Assembly (NCBI RefSeq): GCF_003148495.1
Contig: NZ_QGGH01000001.1
Location: 1,260,347 to 1,324,346, forward strand
Source: Mesorhizobium loti
GTDB lineage: Bacteria; Pseudomonadota; Alphaproteobacteria; Rhizobiales; Rhizobiaceae
Direction: 5' to 3'
Length of the DNA: 64,000 nucleotides
Within the stretch, counting starts at the first letter, position 1, and each line of letters opens with the position of its first letter. Under the pieces are notes generated by a model. That model was not told the origin of the DNA. It worked only from the letters and a program-made list of their open reading frames with translations, and did not search any database. The position numbers and the translations under genes are program-made. Positions 18,155 to 27,828 of this stretch are shown here, in pieces.

Positions 18155-18314
18155 GCGCCCCCCTCTGTCCTGCCGGACATCTCCCCCACAAGGAGGGAGA
18201 CCGGGCAGCTGTGACGCCGGCTCTCGCTTGCAACGCTGAAAATTGGCGATATCGGTCGCGGCATCCAATCTCCCCACCTGTGGGGGAGATGTCCGGCAGG
18301 ACAGAGGAGGGCGC
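18155..18314. repeat. Intergenic inverted-pair repeat element (type B)
   Basis: Two inverted copies of about 46 bases lie at 18155-18200 and 18269-18314, separated by 68 bases. The shared core reads GATGTCCGGCAGGACAGAGG, with a C/G-rich hairpin (TCTCCCC.. / ..GGGGGAGA) at the inner ends. The element fills the gap between two convergent genes. It carries no open frame. It resembles in architecture the elements at 9150 and 38301 but differs in sequence. Confidence 0.85.
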
Positions 18315-18337
18315 CGTGGAGCGCTACCTTTGAACCC

Positions 18338-19396
18338 TCAGACGAACTTCACCAGCATCAGGCTGAAGCAGCCGATGAACAGGAAGGCCGAGAAGGCGAG
18401 CGCCAGCGGGCGCAGGCCGCGGGAGCGCAGCTGCGAAATGTCGGCCTGCAGGCCCATGGCGGCCAGCCCCATGGTCAGCATGATGGTGGTGGCGAGCGCC
18501 ATGGCGGATTTCACCTCGGCAGGCACCGTGACCAGGCTGTTCAGCGCCACGACGGCGACGAAGGCGGCGACGAACCACGGCATGGGAGGCCGCGCGGCTG
18601 TCTGATCGCCGCTCTTGCGGCGCGCCATCAGGCCGAGTGCGACGACCATCGGCGCCAGCATGGCGACGCGGGTCAGCTTGGCGACGGTGGCGATCTCGCC
18701 GGACTGGGTGCCGTTCTGGAAACCAGCGCCGATGACTTGCGCCACCTCATGGATCGAGGCGCCAGCCCACAGGCCGAAAGCGTGCTGGTCGAGGCCGAGC
18801 ATGGGCGCCATAAGCGGGAAGCCGAGCATGGCGATGGTGCCGAACAAGGTGATCGAGGCGACGGCGTAGGTGACGTCCTCGTCGCGCGCATCGGTGACGA
18901 TGTTGGTGGCGACGATGGCCGAGGCGCCGCAGATCGAGGTGCCGGCGGCGATCAACTGCGCCAGCTTGGCGTCGACGCCGATTAGCCGGCCGAGCATGAT
19001 GGTGAAAACGAAGGTGGCGCCAAGCGTCGCCGCGACAATGCCGACGCCGCCGGCGCCGATCGACACAACTTGTCCAAGCGTCAGCTGGAATCCGAGCAGC
19101 ACGATGGCGAAGCGCAAGAGCCGGCGCTGCGAAAACGCGATGCCGGCCTTGGCATGGGCGGGCGTGCCGAGCACGTTGGAGTAGATCATGCCGGCGACCA
19201 CCGCGAGGATCATCGGGCTGAACAAAGCGAAGCCGGAGACGTTGCGGGCCGAGAAGGCGACGGCAGTGATCATCGCGACAAGGACGATGCCGGGGACGAT
19301 GCCATTCCAGTTGAGGGATCTTCGCCCTTGCGTCAGATCGGCAGGAAACGCTTTTCGGAATATCGTTCGCGAAGTGGGAAACGGAAGACAATGCAA
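18338..19396 (-). CDS. YeiH/UPF0324 family membrane protein (putative sulfate exporter)
   Basis: A 352-residue protein with about ten hydrophobic helices. The motifs [15 protein letters not shown] and [18 protein letters not shown] are hallmarks of the YeiH (PSE) family of putative anion exporters in the inner membrane. The start is uncertain: TTG 19396 has GGAG just upstream and no ATG occurs until within the first helix. It is a single leftward gene separated from fRMsr by the type B repeat. Confidence 0.85.
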   Translation of the reverse strand: MHCLPFPTSRTIFRKAFPADLTQGRRSLNWNGIVPGIVLVAMITAVAFSARNVSGFALFSPMILAVVAGMIYSNVLGTPAHAKAGIAFSQRRLLRFAIVLLGFQLTLGQVVSIGAGGVGIVAATLGATFVFTIMLGRLIGVDAKLAQLIAAGTSICGASAIVATNIVTDARDEDVTYAVASITLFGTIAMLGFPLMAPMLGLDQHAFGLWAGASIHEVAQVIGAGFQNGTQSGEIATVAKLTRVAMLAPMVVALGLMARRKSGDQTAARPPMPWFVAAFVAVVALNSLVTVPAEVKSAMALATTIMLTMGLAAMGLQADISQLRSRGLRPLALAFSAFLFIGCFSLMLVKFV

Positions 19397-19534
19397 TGCT
19401 CCAGACGGGTACGCTGGGAGAATGTCATTCCTACACCGATCTTTCCAACGAATTATTCTCGTTAGAACGATCGATTTTTACGAATGATTCCTCGGACGCT
19501 GGCAGTGCAAACGCCTGACGGCGTGGCGATCCTC

Positions 19535-20125
19535 CTATCCCTCGACGCCGGGGATCAGCAGGCAGATGTAGCGCCAGCAGATCCGCCGCGCCCGTTCCAG
19601 GTCCTCCTCTTCATATTCGCCGGCACTCTGCCAGAAGAAGCCGTCGATCAGCGCGGCGATGCCGTCGACGGTGTCGTCGACCTGGTCGGCCGGAACCAGC
19701 CGCTTGACGGCATAGCGGATGTTGGAAACGAAGCGCGCGCCGGTCAGGTGGTAGAGATGCTTGATGCGCGGCTCGGTCTGCGCTGCGATCATGAACTGCA
19801 TCCAGGTCACGGCGCGCTTGGGCACGCCGAGGTGCTGCGGTGCGAAGGAGCCGTCGACGATCGCCTTCAGCCGTTGCGCCGGCGTCGGATCGGCAGGCGC
19901 CAGCTTCAGAATATCCTGGCGAAACAGGTTCGACAGGTTGCGCATGGCCAGCGCCATCAGCTCTTCCTTGCTGTCGAAATAATGGTTGACCAAACCGGCC
20001 GACATGCCGGCGCGCCGTGCGATCACCGCCATCGTGGCGCCGGACATGCCTTCCTCGCCGACGACGGCAATCGCGGCGTCGACCAGCTCGTCGCGGCGCA
20101 TCGCCTTGATTGATCGTTTTGCCAT
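19535..20125 (-). CDS. TetR family regulator, BetI-like
   Basis: A 196-residue regulator. The helix-turn-helix spans MAVIARRAGMSAGLVNHYFD at about residues 31-50, and the C-terminal half (VPKRAVTWMQFMIAAQTEPR, GIAALIDGFFWQSA) resembles BetI. ATG 20125 is chosen over 20164 because the extension would run into the operator. It is divergent from the CocE hydrolase/dipeptide importer operon and probably represses it. The ligand is unknown and may not be choline. Confidence 0.9.
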   Translation of the reverse strand: MAKRSIKAMRRDELVDAAIAVVGEEGMSGATMAVIARRAGMSAGLVNHYFDSKEELMALAMRNLSNLFRQDILKLAPADPTPAQRLKAIVDGSFAPQHLGVPKRAVTWMQFMIAAQTEPRIKHLYHLTGARFVSNIRYAVKRLVPADQVDDTVDGIAALIDGFFWQSAGEYEEEDLERARRICWRYICLLIPGVEG

Positions 20126-20147
20126 TGCAATGCCTTCTCGTTTGTAT

Positions 20148-20185
20148 ATTGATTGGCCATTCAATACATTATATCGTCATTCAAT
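20148..20185. promoter_or_regulatory. Candidate BetI-type operator in divergent promoter
   Basis: ATTGATTGGCCATTCAAT (20148-20165) is an 18-base inverted repeat with one mismatch between half-sites. A further half-site, CATTCAAT, lies at 20178-20185. Both sit in the 76 bases between the regulator and the hydrolase start. BetI operators described in other bacteria are inverted repeats with ATTGA and TCAAT half-sites, which supports the assignment. Confidence 0.65.
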
Positions 20186-20201
20186 CCAAGCCGGAGTTCA
20201 C

Positions 20202-22226
20202 ATGCCCAGCGTCGTCATTTCCGGGGTCAGAACGGTCGAAACCCACTGGATCCCGCTTGCCGACGGCCGCAAGCTGGCCGCCCGTCTGTTCCTGCCTGAT
20301 GACGCCGAGAAAAACCCCGTTCCGGTAATCCTCGAATACATACCGTATCGCCGCCGCGACGGCACGCGCACCGGCGACGACGAGATGCATCTTTTCTTCG
20401 CCGGGCATGGCTATGCCTGCGCGCGTGTCGACATTTCCGGTGCCGGCGATTCCGACGGCCTGCTCGACGACGAATATGTCAAACGCGAGCAGGATGACGG
20501 GCTGGAGATCCTGGCGCATCTGTGCGCGCAGCCCTGGTGCACCGGCGTCGCCGGCATGATCGGCATCAGCTGGGGTGGATTCTCAGGCCTGCAGCTGGCG
20601 GCGCGTCGACCGCCGCAGCTGAAGGCGGTCATCACGGCGTGCTCGACCGACGACCGCTATGCCTGCGACGCGCATTACAATGGCGGCCTCGTGATCAACG
20701 ACAATTTCGGCTGGGGCGGGGCGCTGTTCGGCTATTCGGCACTGCCACCGGACCCGGCCGTCGTCGGCGAGGATCGCTGGCGGCAGATGTGGAGAGACCG
20801 CCTCGACGACCACAAGAACCATGCCGCCGAGTGGCTGAAGCACCAGCGCCGCGATGCGTTCTGGAAGCAGGGCTCGGTCTGCGAGGATTTCTCCGCGATC
20901 GAGTGCGCGGTGCTGGCCGTCGGCGGCTATCTCGACGGCTATACGCAGACCATCTTCAACCTGGTCGAGAATCTCGAGGCACCGGCCAAGGGCCTTTGCG
21001 GTCCCTGGGGCCACAAGGAGCCGAACAGCGGCGTGCCGGGACCGGCAATCGGCTATCTGCAGGAATGCATCCGCTGGTACGATCATTGGCTGAAGGGGAT
21101 CGACAATGGCGCTGACAGCGATCCCGATATGCGCCTCTATCTGATGGACTATGCCAGGCCGCATTCGCACATCGACGCCCGGCCGGGCCGCTGGCTCGGC
21201 TTCCCGCAATGGCCGGCAAAACAGATCGGCGGCAAGGCTTATTGGCTGAACGGTGACGGCAAACTCGGCGAAACGCAGGGCGCCGGGGCAGGACCGCTGA
21301 CCATTTCATCGCCGCTCACCACTGGCGTTCAGGGGCAGGAATGGTGCCCCTACGGCCAGGGCCGCATCTCGGCCGAAGGCGCGCGCGACCAGCGTGCGGA
21401 CGATGGCGGCTCGCTGTGCTTCGACAGCGCGGCGATGGCGGCCGACCTGCCGCTTGCCGGCATCTCGAAAATCAGGCTGCGCGTTGCATCGGACAAACCG
21501 CAGGCGCAGATCTGCGTCAGGCTGAACGATGTGGCGCCCGACGGCACCTCGGCCTTCATCACCTTTGCGCTGCTCAATCTGGCGCACCGCGAGAGCCACG
21601 AATTCCCGACGCCGCTGACGCCAGGACAGTTCGAGGATGTCGAGCTTGACTTCAAGCCGGTGGCGCAGATCATCCCCGAAGGGCACAGGCTGCGGGTAGC
21701 CATTTCGTCCTCCTACTGGCCGATGGCCTGGCCGTCGCCGGAGCGTACCATGCTGACCTTCGACCCGAAGGGCTGCCGGCTCGATCTGTCGCTCCTGGCC
21801 AGCGAGGAGGGCCTGGCGCCCGTCGCCTTCGAGGAAGCGCTGTGGGCCGAGCCGGGTCCGGTGACGGTCAAGGAGCCGGCTCGCCAGCTGCGCTCGCTGA
21901 CGACAGACCTGCCGACCGAGCGCACCGAACTGACGGCGCTGTCCGACGATGGCCGCTTCGTCTTCGAGGAAATCGGCACCGAGATCACCTCCTGGCGCCG
22001 CAAGATCTATGGGATATCAGACAACGACCCGACGAGCTGCGTGACGCAAGTGACCTGCCATGAGGAACTGACCCGCCCGGACTGGAACGCGCGCCTCGAT
22101 TGCGAAATCACCGTCAGCTGCGACCGCGACAGTTTCCACATCAGCGGCTGGCTCAAGGCCTATGAGCGGGGAACGATCTTCGCCGAACGGACTTACGACG
22201 AGGTCATTCCACGCGACTGCCTATAA
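20202..22226 (+). CDS. CocE/NonD family hydrolase (peptidase S15 / X-Pro dipeptidyl-peptidase-like)
   Basis: A 674-residue protein from ATG 20202. The N-terminal alpha/beta-hydrolase domain contains GMIGISWGGFSGLQLAARRP, whose GxSxxG motif holds the nucleophile Ser, and GPWGHKEPNSG supplies the likely catalytic His. A C-terminal jelly-roll domain (LTFDPKGCRLDL region) completes the family layout. There is no signal peptide. Members hydrolyse Xaa-Pro peptides, acyl esters or beta-lactam-type amides. It heads an operon with a dipeptide importer, so intracellular processing of an imported peptide or amide is likely. Confidence 0.88.
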   Translation: MPSVVISGVRTVETHWIPLADGRKLAARLFLPDDAEKNPVPVILEYIPYRRRDGTRTGDDEMHLFFAGHGYACARVDISGAGDSDGLLDDEYVKREQDDGLEILAHLCAQPWCTGVAGMIGISWGGFSGLQLAARRPPQLKAVITACSTDDRYACDAHYNGGLVINDNFGWGGALFGYSALPPDPAVVGEDRWRQMWRDRLDDHKNHAAEWLKHQRRDAFWKQGSVCEDFSAIECAVLAVGGYLDGYTQTIFNLVENLEAPAKGLCGPWGHKEPNSGVPGPAIGYLQECIRWYDHWLKGIDNGADSDPDMRLYLMDYARPHSHIDARPGRWLGFPQWPAKQIGGKAYWLNGDGKLGETQGAGAGPLTISSPLTTGVQGQEWCPYGQGRISAEGARDQRADDGGSLCFDSAAMAADLPLAGISKIRLRVASDKPQAQICVRLNDVAPDGTSAFITFALLNLAHRESHEFPTPLTPGQFEDVELDFKPVAQIIPEGHRLRVAISSSYWPMAWPSPERTMLTFDPKGCRLDLSLLASEEGLAPVAFEEALWAEPGPVTVKEPARQLRSLTTDLPTERTELTALSDDGRFVFEEIGTEITSWRRKIYGISDNDPTSCVTQVTCHEELTRPDWNARLDCEITVSCDRDSFHISGWLKAYERGTIFAERTYDEVIPRDCL

Positions 22227-22262
22227 TCAACAAACGTGCAGCCAACAAAAAGGGGAACAAAA

Positions 22263-23804
22263 ATGCGCATGAAACTCGACCGCAGAACATTCCTGGCCGG
22301 CTCGTCGGCACTGGCGATCCTGCCCTATATCGGCTTTGCGCGGGCGGCCGACAGAACCAACCCGATCATCGCGCTCGATGCCGACATCGGCAATCTCGAT
22401 CCGGGCAACCGCGTCGGCACCACCGAAGGCAACATCATCCGCTCGGTCTGCCAGACCCTGGTGCGCTTCGAGCCGGGCAAGACCAGCTGGACGAATGACG
22501 CGGCCAAGGAGATCAAGCAGATCTCCGACACCGAGTTCGACTTCGAGCTCAACCCCGGCCAGATGTTCACCGGCGGTTTCGGCGAGATGACAGCGGACGA
22601 CGTCAAATACTCGTTCGACCGCTACATCAATGGCGACAAGAGCGGCAAGAAGCTCGCCTATGCCGACGACATGGAAGCGCTGAAATCGGTCGAGGTGACC
22701 GGCAAATACACCGGCAAGCTGATCCTCAAGCATCCATCGGCGGCGCTCTGGCTGATCGGCATCTGCGATGCGTCAGGCGCGATCCTGTCGAAGAAGGCCG
22801 TCGAACAACTGGGCGACAAGATCGCCACGACGCTGATCGGATCCGGCCCGATGGTGCTCAAGGAATGGCGCCCGAAGGAGCAGTTCGTGCTCGCCGCCAA
22901 TCCCGACTACAAGGGACCCTACAAGGCGCATTTCGAGGAGATCACCGGCAAGATCATCCCCGAGCACAAGACCTCCTTCCTGTCCTATCAAGCCAAGGAA
23001 CTCGACTTCACCGCTTTCGATGCCGACCAGCTCGACACCGCCAAAGGCCTGCCGGACACCAAGGTTATCGACATTCCCGGCATCGACTACACCTGGATCG
23101 GCATCAACGTCGAAAAGGGCGATCTTGCCGACATCAAGGTGCGCCAGGCGATCCGCTGGGCAATCGATGTCGATGCCATCATCCAGGGCGCCTATTCCGG
23201 CGCCACCTCGCGCGCCAAGACTCTGCTGGCGCCCGGCCTGCTCGGCAATTGGGCCGACGCGCCGCTCTACACCAGGGACGTCGCCAAGGCGCAGGCGCTA
23301 CTGGCCGAGACCGGCAAGACGGGGCTGACCTTCACCTTCACCTGCCTCAACGACGCGACCTCGCTGGCGGTCGCGCAGATCGCCCAGGCCAATCTCGCCG
23401 AGGTCGGCATCACGCTCACCATCAACGCGATGGATTCCGGCGCCTACTGGGCGCTCGGCGCCGACGATGCCAGCAAGGATCTCGAACTGACGCTCATTCC
23501 CTACACGTCCAAGTTCGACCCAAGCTTCCAGACGCAATGGTTCCTCGCCAGCCAGATCGGCCTGTGGAACTGGCAGCGCTGGAACAGTCCCGAATTCGAC
23601 AAGCTCCACCAGGAAGGGCTGGAGACGCTGGACAAGGCCAAGCGCGAGGCGATCTATATCAACATGCAGAAGCTGCTCGATGAATCGGCCTCCTGCATCT
23701 GGATCACGCATGGCCGCAACTTCTTCGTCGACGCGGCCTGGCTGAAGCCGATGTTCCTGCCCAATGGCAAGGACTGGCAGTTCGAGTTCTTCGACAAGGC
23801 GTGA
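22263..23804 (+). CDS. Peptide ABC transporter substrate-binding protein (SBP family 5)
   Basis: A 513-residue exported protein. The signal DRRTFLAGSSALAILP with a twin Arg suggests Tat export, ending near ARAAD. The mature sequence shows SBP_bac_5 features: RSVCQTLVRFEPGKTSW, DDVKYSFDRYI, GSGPMVLKEWRP and VRQAIRWAID. AAGGGGAAC precedes ATG 22263. It captures di- or oligopeptides or similar cargo in the periplasm and feeds the permeases encoded next. It starts 36 bases after the hydrolase stop. Confidence 0.93.
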   Translation: MRMKLDRRTFLAGSSALAILPYIGFARAADRTNPIIALDADIGNLDPGNRVGTTEGNIIRSVCQTLVRFEPGKTSWTNDAAKEIKQISDTEFDFELNPGQMFTGGFGEMTADDVKYSFDRYINGDKSGKKLAYADDMEALKSVEVTGKYTGKLILKHPSAALWLIGICDASGAILSKKAVEQLGDKIATTLIGSGPMVLKEWRPKEQFVLAANPDYKGPYKAHFEEITGKIIPEHKTSFLSYQAKELDFTAFDADQLDTAKGLPDTKVIDIPGIDYTWIGINVEKGDLADIKVRQAIRWAIDVDAIIQGAYSGATSRAKTLLAPGLLGNWADAPLYTRDVAKAQALLAETGKTGLTFTFTCLNDATSLAVAQIAQANLAEVGITLTINAMDSGAYWALGADDASKDLELTLIPYTSKFDPSFQTQWFLASQIGLWNWQRWNSPEFDKLHQEGLETLDKAKREAIYINMQKLLDESASCIWITHGRNFFVDAAWLKPMFLPNGKDWQFEFFDKA

Positions 23805-23876
23805 GGTCAAACCGGTGGACCTGGGAGGGGTGGTTGACCAGATGACCAGATGTGGCGGGCCGGACCCGGAGCGTTC

Positions 23877-24842
23877 ATGACCAGGTCGCAACGGACCGCT
23901 GCTTTCATCGCCAGCCGTCTTGCGTCGGTGGTGCTGACCATCGCCGGCGCCACGCTGCTGCTGTTCCTGATGGTGCGCCTGGTGCCGGGGGATTTCACCT
24001 CGGTGATGCTCGGCCCGCGAGCGACGCCGGAGCTGCGCGCCCAGATCACCCATGACATGGGTCTCGACCGCAGCATGGTCGAGCAGCTCTGGTTGTTCGC
24101 CAGCCGTGCCGCAACCGGCAATTTCGGCGAGGATGTCGTTTCGCACCGGCCGATCCTCGACATCGTGCTCGATGTCATTCCCAACACGCTGGCGCTTGCC
24201 TTCAGTGCCCTGGCGCTGGCTCTGGTTGTGGGCATTCCGATCGGCGTCATCGCTGCACTGAAACCGGGCTCTTGGCTCGACAGCGGCCTGGCGTTGCTGT
24301 CGATCTCCTTCATCACAACGCCGACCCTGGTGGTCTCGGTGATCCTGTTCCTGATCTTCGCCATCGGTCTGCACTGGCTGCCGGTGGCGGGCGCCGGCAA
24401 CCCCGGTGACATCATGGACCGGCTGCGGCATCTGATCTTGCCCAGCGTGGCGCTGGCGCTCGGCTGGGTCGGCTATATCTCGCGGCTTGTGCGCGCCGCA
24501 CTGCTCGACACGCTGGCCGAACTGCATGTGCGCACGCTGCGCGCCTATGGCGTTTCCGAATACCGCATCGTCGGCCTCTACGCGCTGAAGCTCGCCCTGG
24601 TGCCGGTGGTGTCCATCCTCGGCATCGGGCTCGGCGACCTGATCGGCAGCTCGGTCGTCGTCGAGATCATCTTCGCCCGCTCCGGCATCGGCAGCCTGAT
24701 CTTCAATTCGATCGCCCAGCGCAACTACCCCGTCGTGCAGGCTTGTGTGGTGTTCATCGTCGCCTTCTACATCGTCGCCAATCTGGTGGTCGACATGATC
24801 AACGCGCTGCTCGACCCGCGCATCGCGGTGGGCCGCGGATGA
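23877..24842 (+). CDS. Dipeptide/oligopeptide ABC permease, DppB type
   Basis: A 321-residue inner-membrane protein. MVRLVPGDFTSVMLGPRATP after the first helix and the EAA-like loop THVRTLRAYGVSEYR (here LHVRTLRAYGVSEYR) identify a DppB/OppB permease. Start 23877 is preferred because CGGAG lies six bases upstream; ATG 23850 is an alternative. The stop overlaps the next start (ATGA), so the permeases are coupled. Confidence 0.93.
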   Translation: MTRSQRTAAFIASRLASVVLTIAGATLLLFLMVRLVPGDFTSVMLGPRATPELRAQITHDMGLDRSMVEQLWLFASRAATGNFGEDVVSHRPILDIVLDVIPNTLALAFSALALALVVGIPIGVIAALKPGSWLDSGLALLSISFITTPTLVVSVILFLIFAIGLHWLPVAGAGNPGDIMDRLRHLILPSVALALGWVGYISRLVRAALLDTLAELHVRTLRAYGVSEYRIVGLYALKLALVPVVSILGIGLGDLIGSSVVVEIIFARSGIGSLIFNSIAQRNYPVVQACVVFIVAFYIVANLVVDMINALLDPRIAVGRG

Positions 24843-25681
24843 GCGGACTGGTCGCGACGCTCAAACGCATCTGTTCGGAACGCGACGGCCGGCTTGGGTT
24901 GGCCTTCACGTGTCTCATCCTGGTGTTCGCGCTGGTTGGACCGCTGGTCAGCCCCGACCCGAACGCCATCGACATCAAGGCCCGCTTCGCGCCGCCGGGC
25001 GTGATGCATCTTCTGGGCACCGACAATCTCGGCCGCGACCTGATGGCGCGCACCTCGGTCGGCACGCGCTATGCGCTGACGCTGGCGGTGATGATCGTCG
25101 TCATCTCGTCGGTCATAGGCTCGCTGATCGGCATTGTCGCTGGCATCGCCGGGGGCTGGGTCGACCGGGCGGTGACGGCGGTGTTCGACATCGTCAACGC
25201 TTTCCCGCCGCTCATCCTCGCCTTCGCGCTGATCGCGCTCTACGGCAAGGGCTCGGCCACCTTCGTGCTTCTGGTCACCGTCGTCTTCATTCCGCAATTC
25301 GGCCGCATGGCGCGCGCCCGCGCCCAGACCTTGCGCACCCTGAGCTTCATCGAGGCCGAACGCATGCTGGCCGTCCATCCCGTCACCATCGTGGTCAGGC
25401 ACTACCTGCCCAATGTCGCCGGCCCGATCATCGTGCTGGCCAGCATGAACCTGCCTGTGGTGATCGCCTTCGAAGCTTCGCTCTCCTTCCTCGGCTTTGG
25501 CGTGCAACCGCCGAAATCGTCGCTCGGCACGCTGATCAAGGACGGCTTCATCTCGATCAACCAGTCCTGGTGGCCGACTGTTGCCGCAGCCCTTGTGCTG
25601 GCCATCGCCACGCTCGGCGCCACCTTGCTCGGCGAAGCGCTGCGGCGCGTCATCGACCCGAAGTCGGCGGGGGTGCGCTGA
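24839..25681 (+). CDS. Dipeptide/oligopeptide ABC permease, DppC type
   Basis: A 280-residue permease. HLLGTDNLGRDLMARTSVGT is the DppC/OppC signature before the second helix, and FIEAERMLAVHPVTIVVRHY is the ATPase contact loop. ATG 24839 overlaps the stop of the DppB-type gene. The stop at 25679-25681 shares a base with the next ATG. It pairs with the DppB-type subunit in the inner membrane. Confidence 0.94.
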   Translation: MSGLVATLKRICSERDGRLGLAFTCLILVFALVGPLVSPDPNAIDIKARFAPPGVMHLLGTDNLGRDLMARTSVGTRYALTLAVMIVVISSVIGSLIGIVAGIAGGWVDRAVTAVFDIVNAFPPLILAFALIALYGKGSATFVLLVTVVFIPQFGRMARARAQTLRTLSFIEAERMLAVHPVTIVVRHYLPNVAGPIIVLASMNLPVVIAFEASLSFLGFGVQPPKSSLGTLIKDGFISINQSWWPTVAAALVLAIATLGATLLGEALRRVIDPKSAGVR

Positions 25682-26670
25682 TGGCGATTTCGCTGCGCAA
25701 CCTGTCGGTCGACTACAGCCTGCCGCAAGGCACCGCGCATGCGCTGCGTGGCGTGTCGCTGGACATAGAAAAGGGCGAATTGCTCGGGCTGGTCGGCGAA
25801 TCCGGCAGCGGAAAATCGACCGTCGCCTTCGCGCTGATGGGCCTGCTCGCCAACAATGCCAAGGTCACCTCGGGTACGGCGACGATCGACGGCAAAAGCT
25901 TCGACCTGACGAAGCGCAATGCGACGGCGGCGTTGCGCGGTCGCGGCATGGCGATGATCTTCCAGGACCCGATGATGTCGCTCAATCCAGTGTTCACCAT
26001 CGGCACGCAGCTGTGCGAAGTGCTGCGCCGGCGCTCACCCGGCAGCGACCGCAAAGCCCGGGTCGGGATGGCCGAAGATGCGCTCGACAAGGTCAAGCTC
26101 AGCAACCCGCGGCGGCGGATGAACCAGTATCCGCATGAACTGTCCGGCGGCATGCGCCAGCGCGTCGTGATCGCCATGGCGCTGCTGTCCGAACCGGCGC
26201 TGCTGATCGCCGACGAGCCGACGACGGCGCTCGATGTCACCGTCGAGGCGCAGATAATGCGTGAGATCATCGGCCTGCGCGACCGCATCGGCTGCGCGGT
26301 GCTTTTGATCACCCACAGCCTCGGCCTGGTCACCGAATATTGCGACAGGCTTTCGGTGCTCTATGCCGGCGAAAGACTGGAAAGCGGCACAGTGAGACAA
26401 GTGCAGCGCCAGCCCGGCCATCCCTATACGCGCATGCTGTTCGACTGCGAGGTGCCGATCGACCGCGAGCGCCAAGCCGATGCCTCGGAGAACCGCTTCA
26501 CGGTGATATCAGGCGACCTGCCGGACCCGCGCCGGCGGCCGCCCGGCTGCATCTTCAACGGACGCTGCGATGTTTCCTTCGACGATTGCGCCGTTATCAA
26601 CCCCGGCGATTATCCGGTCGGCAACGAGGCCGAGCACAGGGCCCGCTGCCTTCGGTTGGCGACGCCATGA
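25681..26670 (+). CDS. Peptide ABC transporter ATPase, DppD type
   Basis: A 329-residue ATPase. It has Walker A GESGSGKST at about residues 39-47, LSGGMRQRVVIAMAL as the signature motif, and LLIADEPTTALDVT as Walker B. The C-terminal oligopeptide-transporter extension carries PPGCIFNGRCDVSFDDCAV, with Cys residues of the Fe-S type seen in this family. The start ATG 25681 overlaps the permease stop (TGATG). A longer open frame upstream is an out-of-frame reading of dppC. Confidence 0.95.
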   Translation: MAISLRNLSVDYSLPQGTAHALRGVSLDIEKGELLGLVGESGSGKSTVAFALMGLLANNAKVTSGTATIDGKSFDLTKRNATAALRGRGMAMIFQDPMMSLNPVFTIGTQLCEVLRRRSPGSDRKARVGMAEDALDKVKLSNPRRRMNQYPHELSGGMRQRVVIAMALLSEPALLIADEPTTALDVTVEAQIMREIIGLRDRIGCAVLLITHSLGLVTEYCDRLSVLYAGERLESGTVRQVQRQPGHPYTRMLFDCEVPIDRERQADASENRFTVISGDLPDPRRRPPGCIFNGRCDVSFDDCAVINPGDYPVGNEAEHRARCLRLATP

Positions 26671-27434
26671 CCGACGCGATCTCGATCAGCAATGCGCAAC
26701 TGCGCTTTGGCGAGACCGCCGCGCTCGACGGCGTGTCGCTGGCCATCCCGCAAGGCACGTGTTTCGGCATCGTCGGCGAATCCGGTTCCGGCAAGACGAC
26801 GCTGATGCGTGCCGTTCTCGGCCTGCAGAAGCTTGACCAGGGCGAGATTCGCATTCTCGGCAATCCGCTGGTGCACAGCCGTGCGGCGCTCAAGCAACGC
26901 GCCAGCTTCATCCAGCCGATCTTCCAGGATCCGGCTGCTTCGCTGTCGCCGCGCAGCCGCATCCGCACGCTGATGAACGAGGTCGGCACGGTGCTGAGGG
27001 AACCGCATGCCGCAATGCATGAGCGGCTGCGTGTCATCCTGAACCGGCTTGGCCTGCCGCCAGGTGTCATCGACAAATACCCGCACGAGATTAGCGGCGG
27101 CCAGGCGCGGCGCGTGGCGATCGCGCGGGCGTTGCTGATGAAGCCGTCGATCCTGATTGCCGATGAGCCCACCGCCGGTCTCGACGTCTCCGTGCAGGGC
27201 GACCTGCTCAATCTGCTGCAGGACATCAGGCGGTCGGACAACATCACGCTGGTGGTCATCAGCCACAATCTGGCGATCGTGCGCCTGATTGCCGAAAACG
27301 CCGTCGTCATGCGCGCCGGCAAGGTGGTCGAGGGCGGTGAAGTGGGATCGCTGTTCAAATCACCTCGGGAAGCCTATACGCGCGAATTGCTGGCCGCGTG
27401 GCCTGGTGTCACGCAGTCCAAACCGACGGGCTGA
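26667..27434 (+). CDS. Peptide ABC transporter ATPase, DppF type
   Basis: A 255-residue ATPase with GESGSGKTT (Walker A), EISGGQARRVAIARAL (signature) and ILIADEPTAGLDVS (Walker B). ATG 26667 overlaps the DppD-type stop (ATGA). It is shorter than classic DppF because the C-terminal oligopeptide domain is nearly absent. It ends the operon seven bases before the convergent SnoaL-like gene. Confidence 0.94.
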   Translation: MTDAISISNAQLRFGETAALDGVSLAIPQGTCFGIVGESGSGKTTLMRAVLGLQKLDQGEIRILGNPLVHSRAALKQRASFIQPIFQDPAASLSPRSRIRTLMNEVGTVLREPHAAMHERLRVILNRLGLPPGVIDKYPHEISGGQARRVAIARALLMKPSILIADEPTAGLDVSVQGDLLNLLQDIRRSDNITLVVISHNLAIVRLIAENAVVMRAGKVVEGGEVGSLFKSPREAYTRELLAAWPGVTQSKPTG

Positions 27435-27441
27435 AAGCTGG

Positions 27442-27828
27442 CTAAAGCTGAGCTTCGATGGCGGCCTTGTCGATCACCGACCAGACATGCCTGATCCTGC
27501 CGTCGAGAAATTCATAGAAGACGTTCTCGCTGAAGGACACTTTCCGGCCGTTGATGGGCAGGCCAAGGAAGGTTCCGATCGGCGTGCAGTTGAACTGAAG
27601 CCGGCTGGCTATGAAGGGCGTGTCCGAGATCAGCAGCTGGATGTCGAAATAGAGGTCCGGAATCTCCGAAAAATCCCGCTCCAGCACCTTGCGATACCCG
27701 GCCAGTCCGATCCGGTCGCCATTGTAATGCACCTCGTCATGAACGAACCGGTGCAGGTGCCGCCAATCCTGATTGTTGAGGCAAGCGATGTAGCCGAGAT
27801 AGGTGTCGGTAAGATCGGTGTCGGTCAC
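27442..27828 (-). CDS. SnoaL-like / ester cyclase domain protein
   Basis: A 128-residue small cone-fold protein from GTG 27828, with GGAG seven bases upstream. LTDTYLGYIACLNNQDWRHL, EVHYNGDRIGLAGYRK and the C-terminal FYEFLDGRIRHVWSVIDKAA follow the SnoaL-like polyketide cyclase pattern. Members are cyclases, isomerases or binding proteins, and most bacterial ones have no known substrate. It lies downstream of the nitrilase-fold gene on the same strand but is separated by about 157 bases. Confidence 0.85.
   Translation of the reverse strand: MTDTDLTDTYLGYIACLNNQDWRHLHRFVHDEVHYNGDRIGLAGYRKVLERDFSEIPDLYFDIQLLISDTPFIASRLQFNCTPIGTFLGLPINGRKVSFSENVFYEFLDGRIRHVWSVIDKAAIEAQL

Noticed and set aside
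17530..18264. N-terminal extension of the Nudix gene to make a 387-residue protein
   Set aside because: The extension is antisense to the methionine sulfoxide reductase and lacks any motif. A GTG start at 17529 gives a normal Nudix length.
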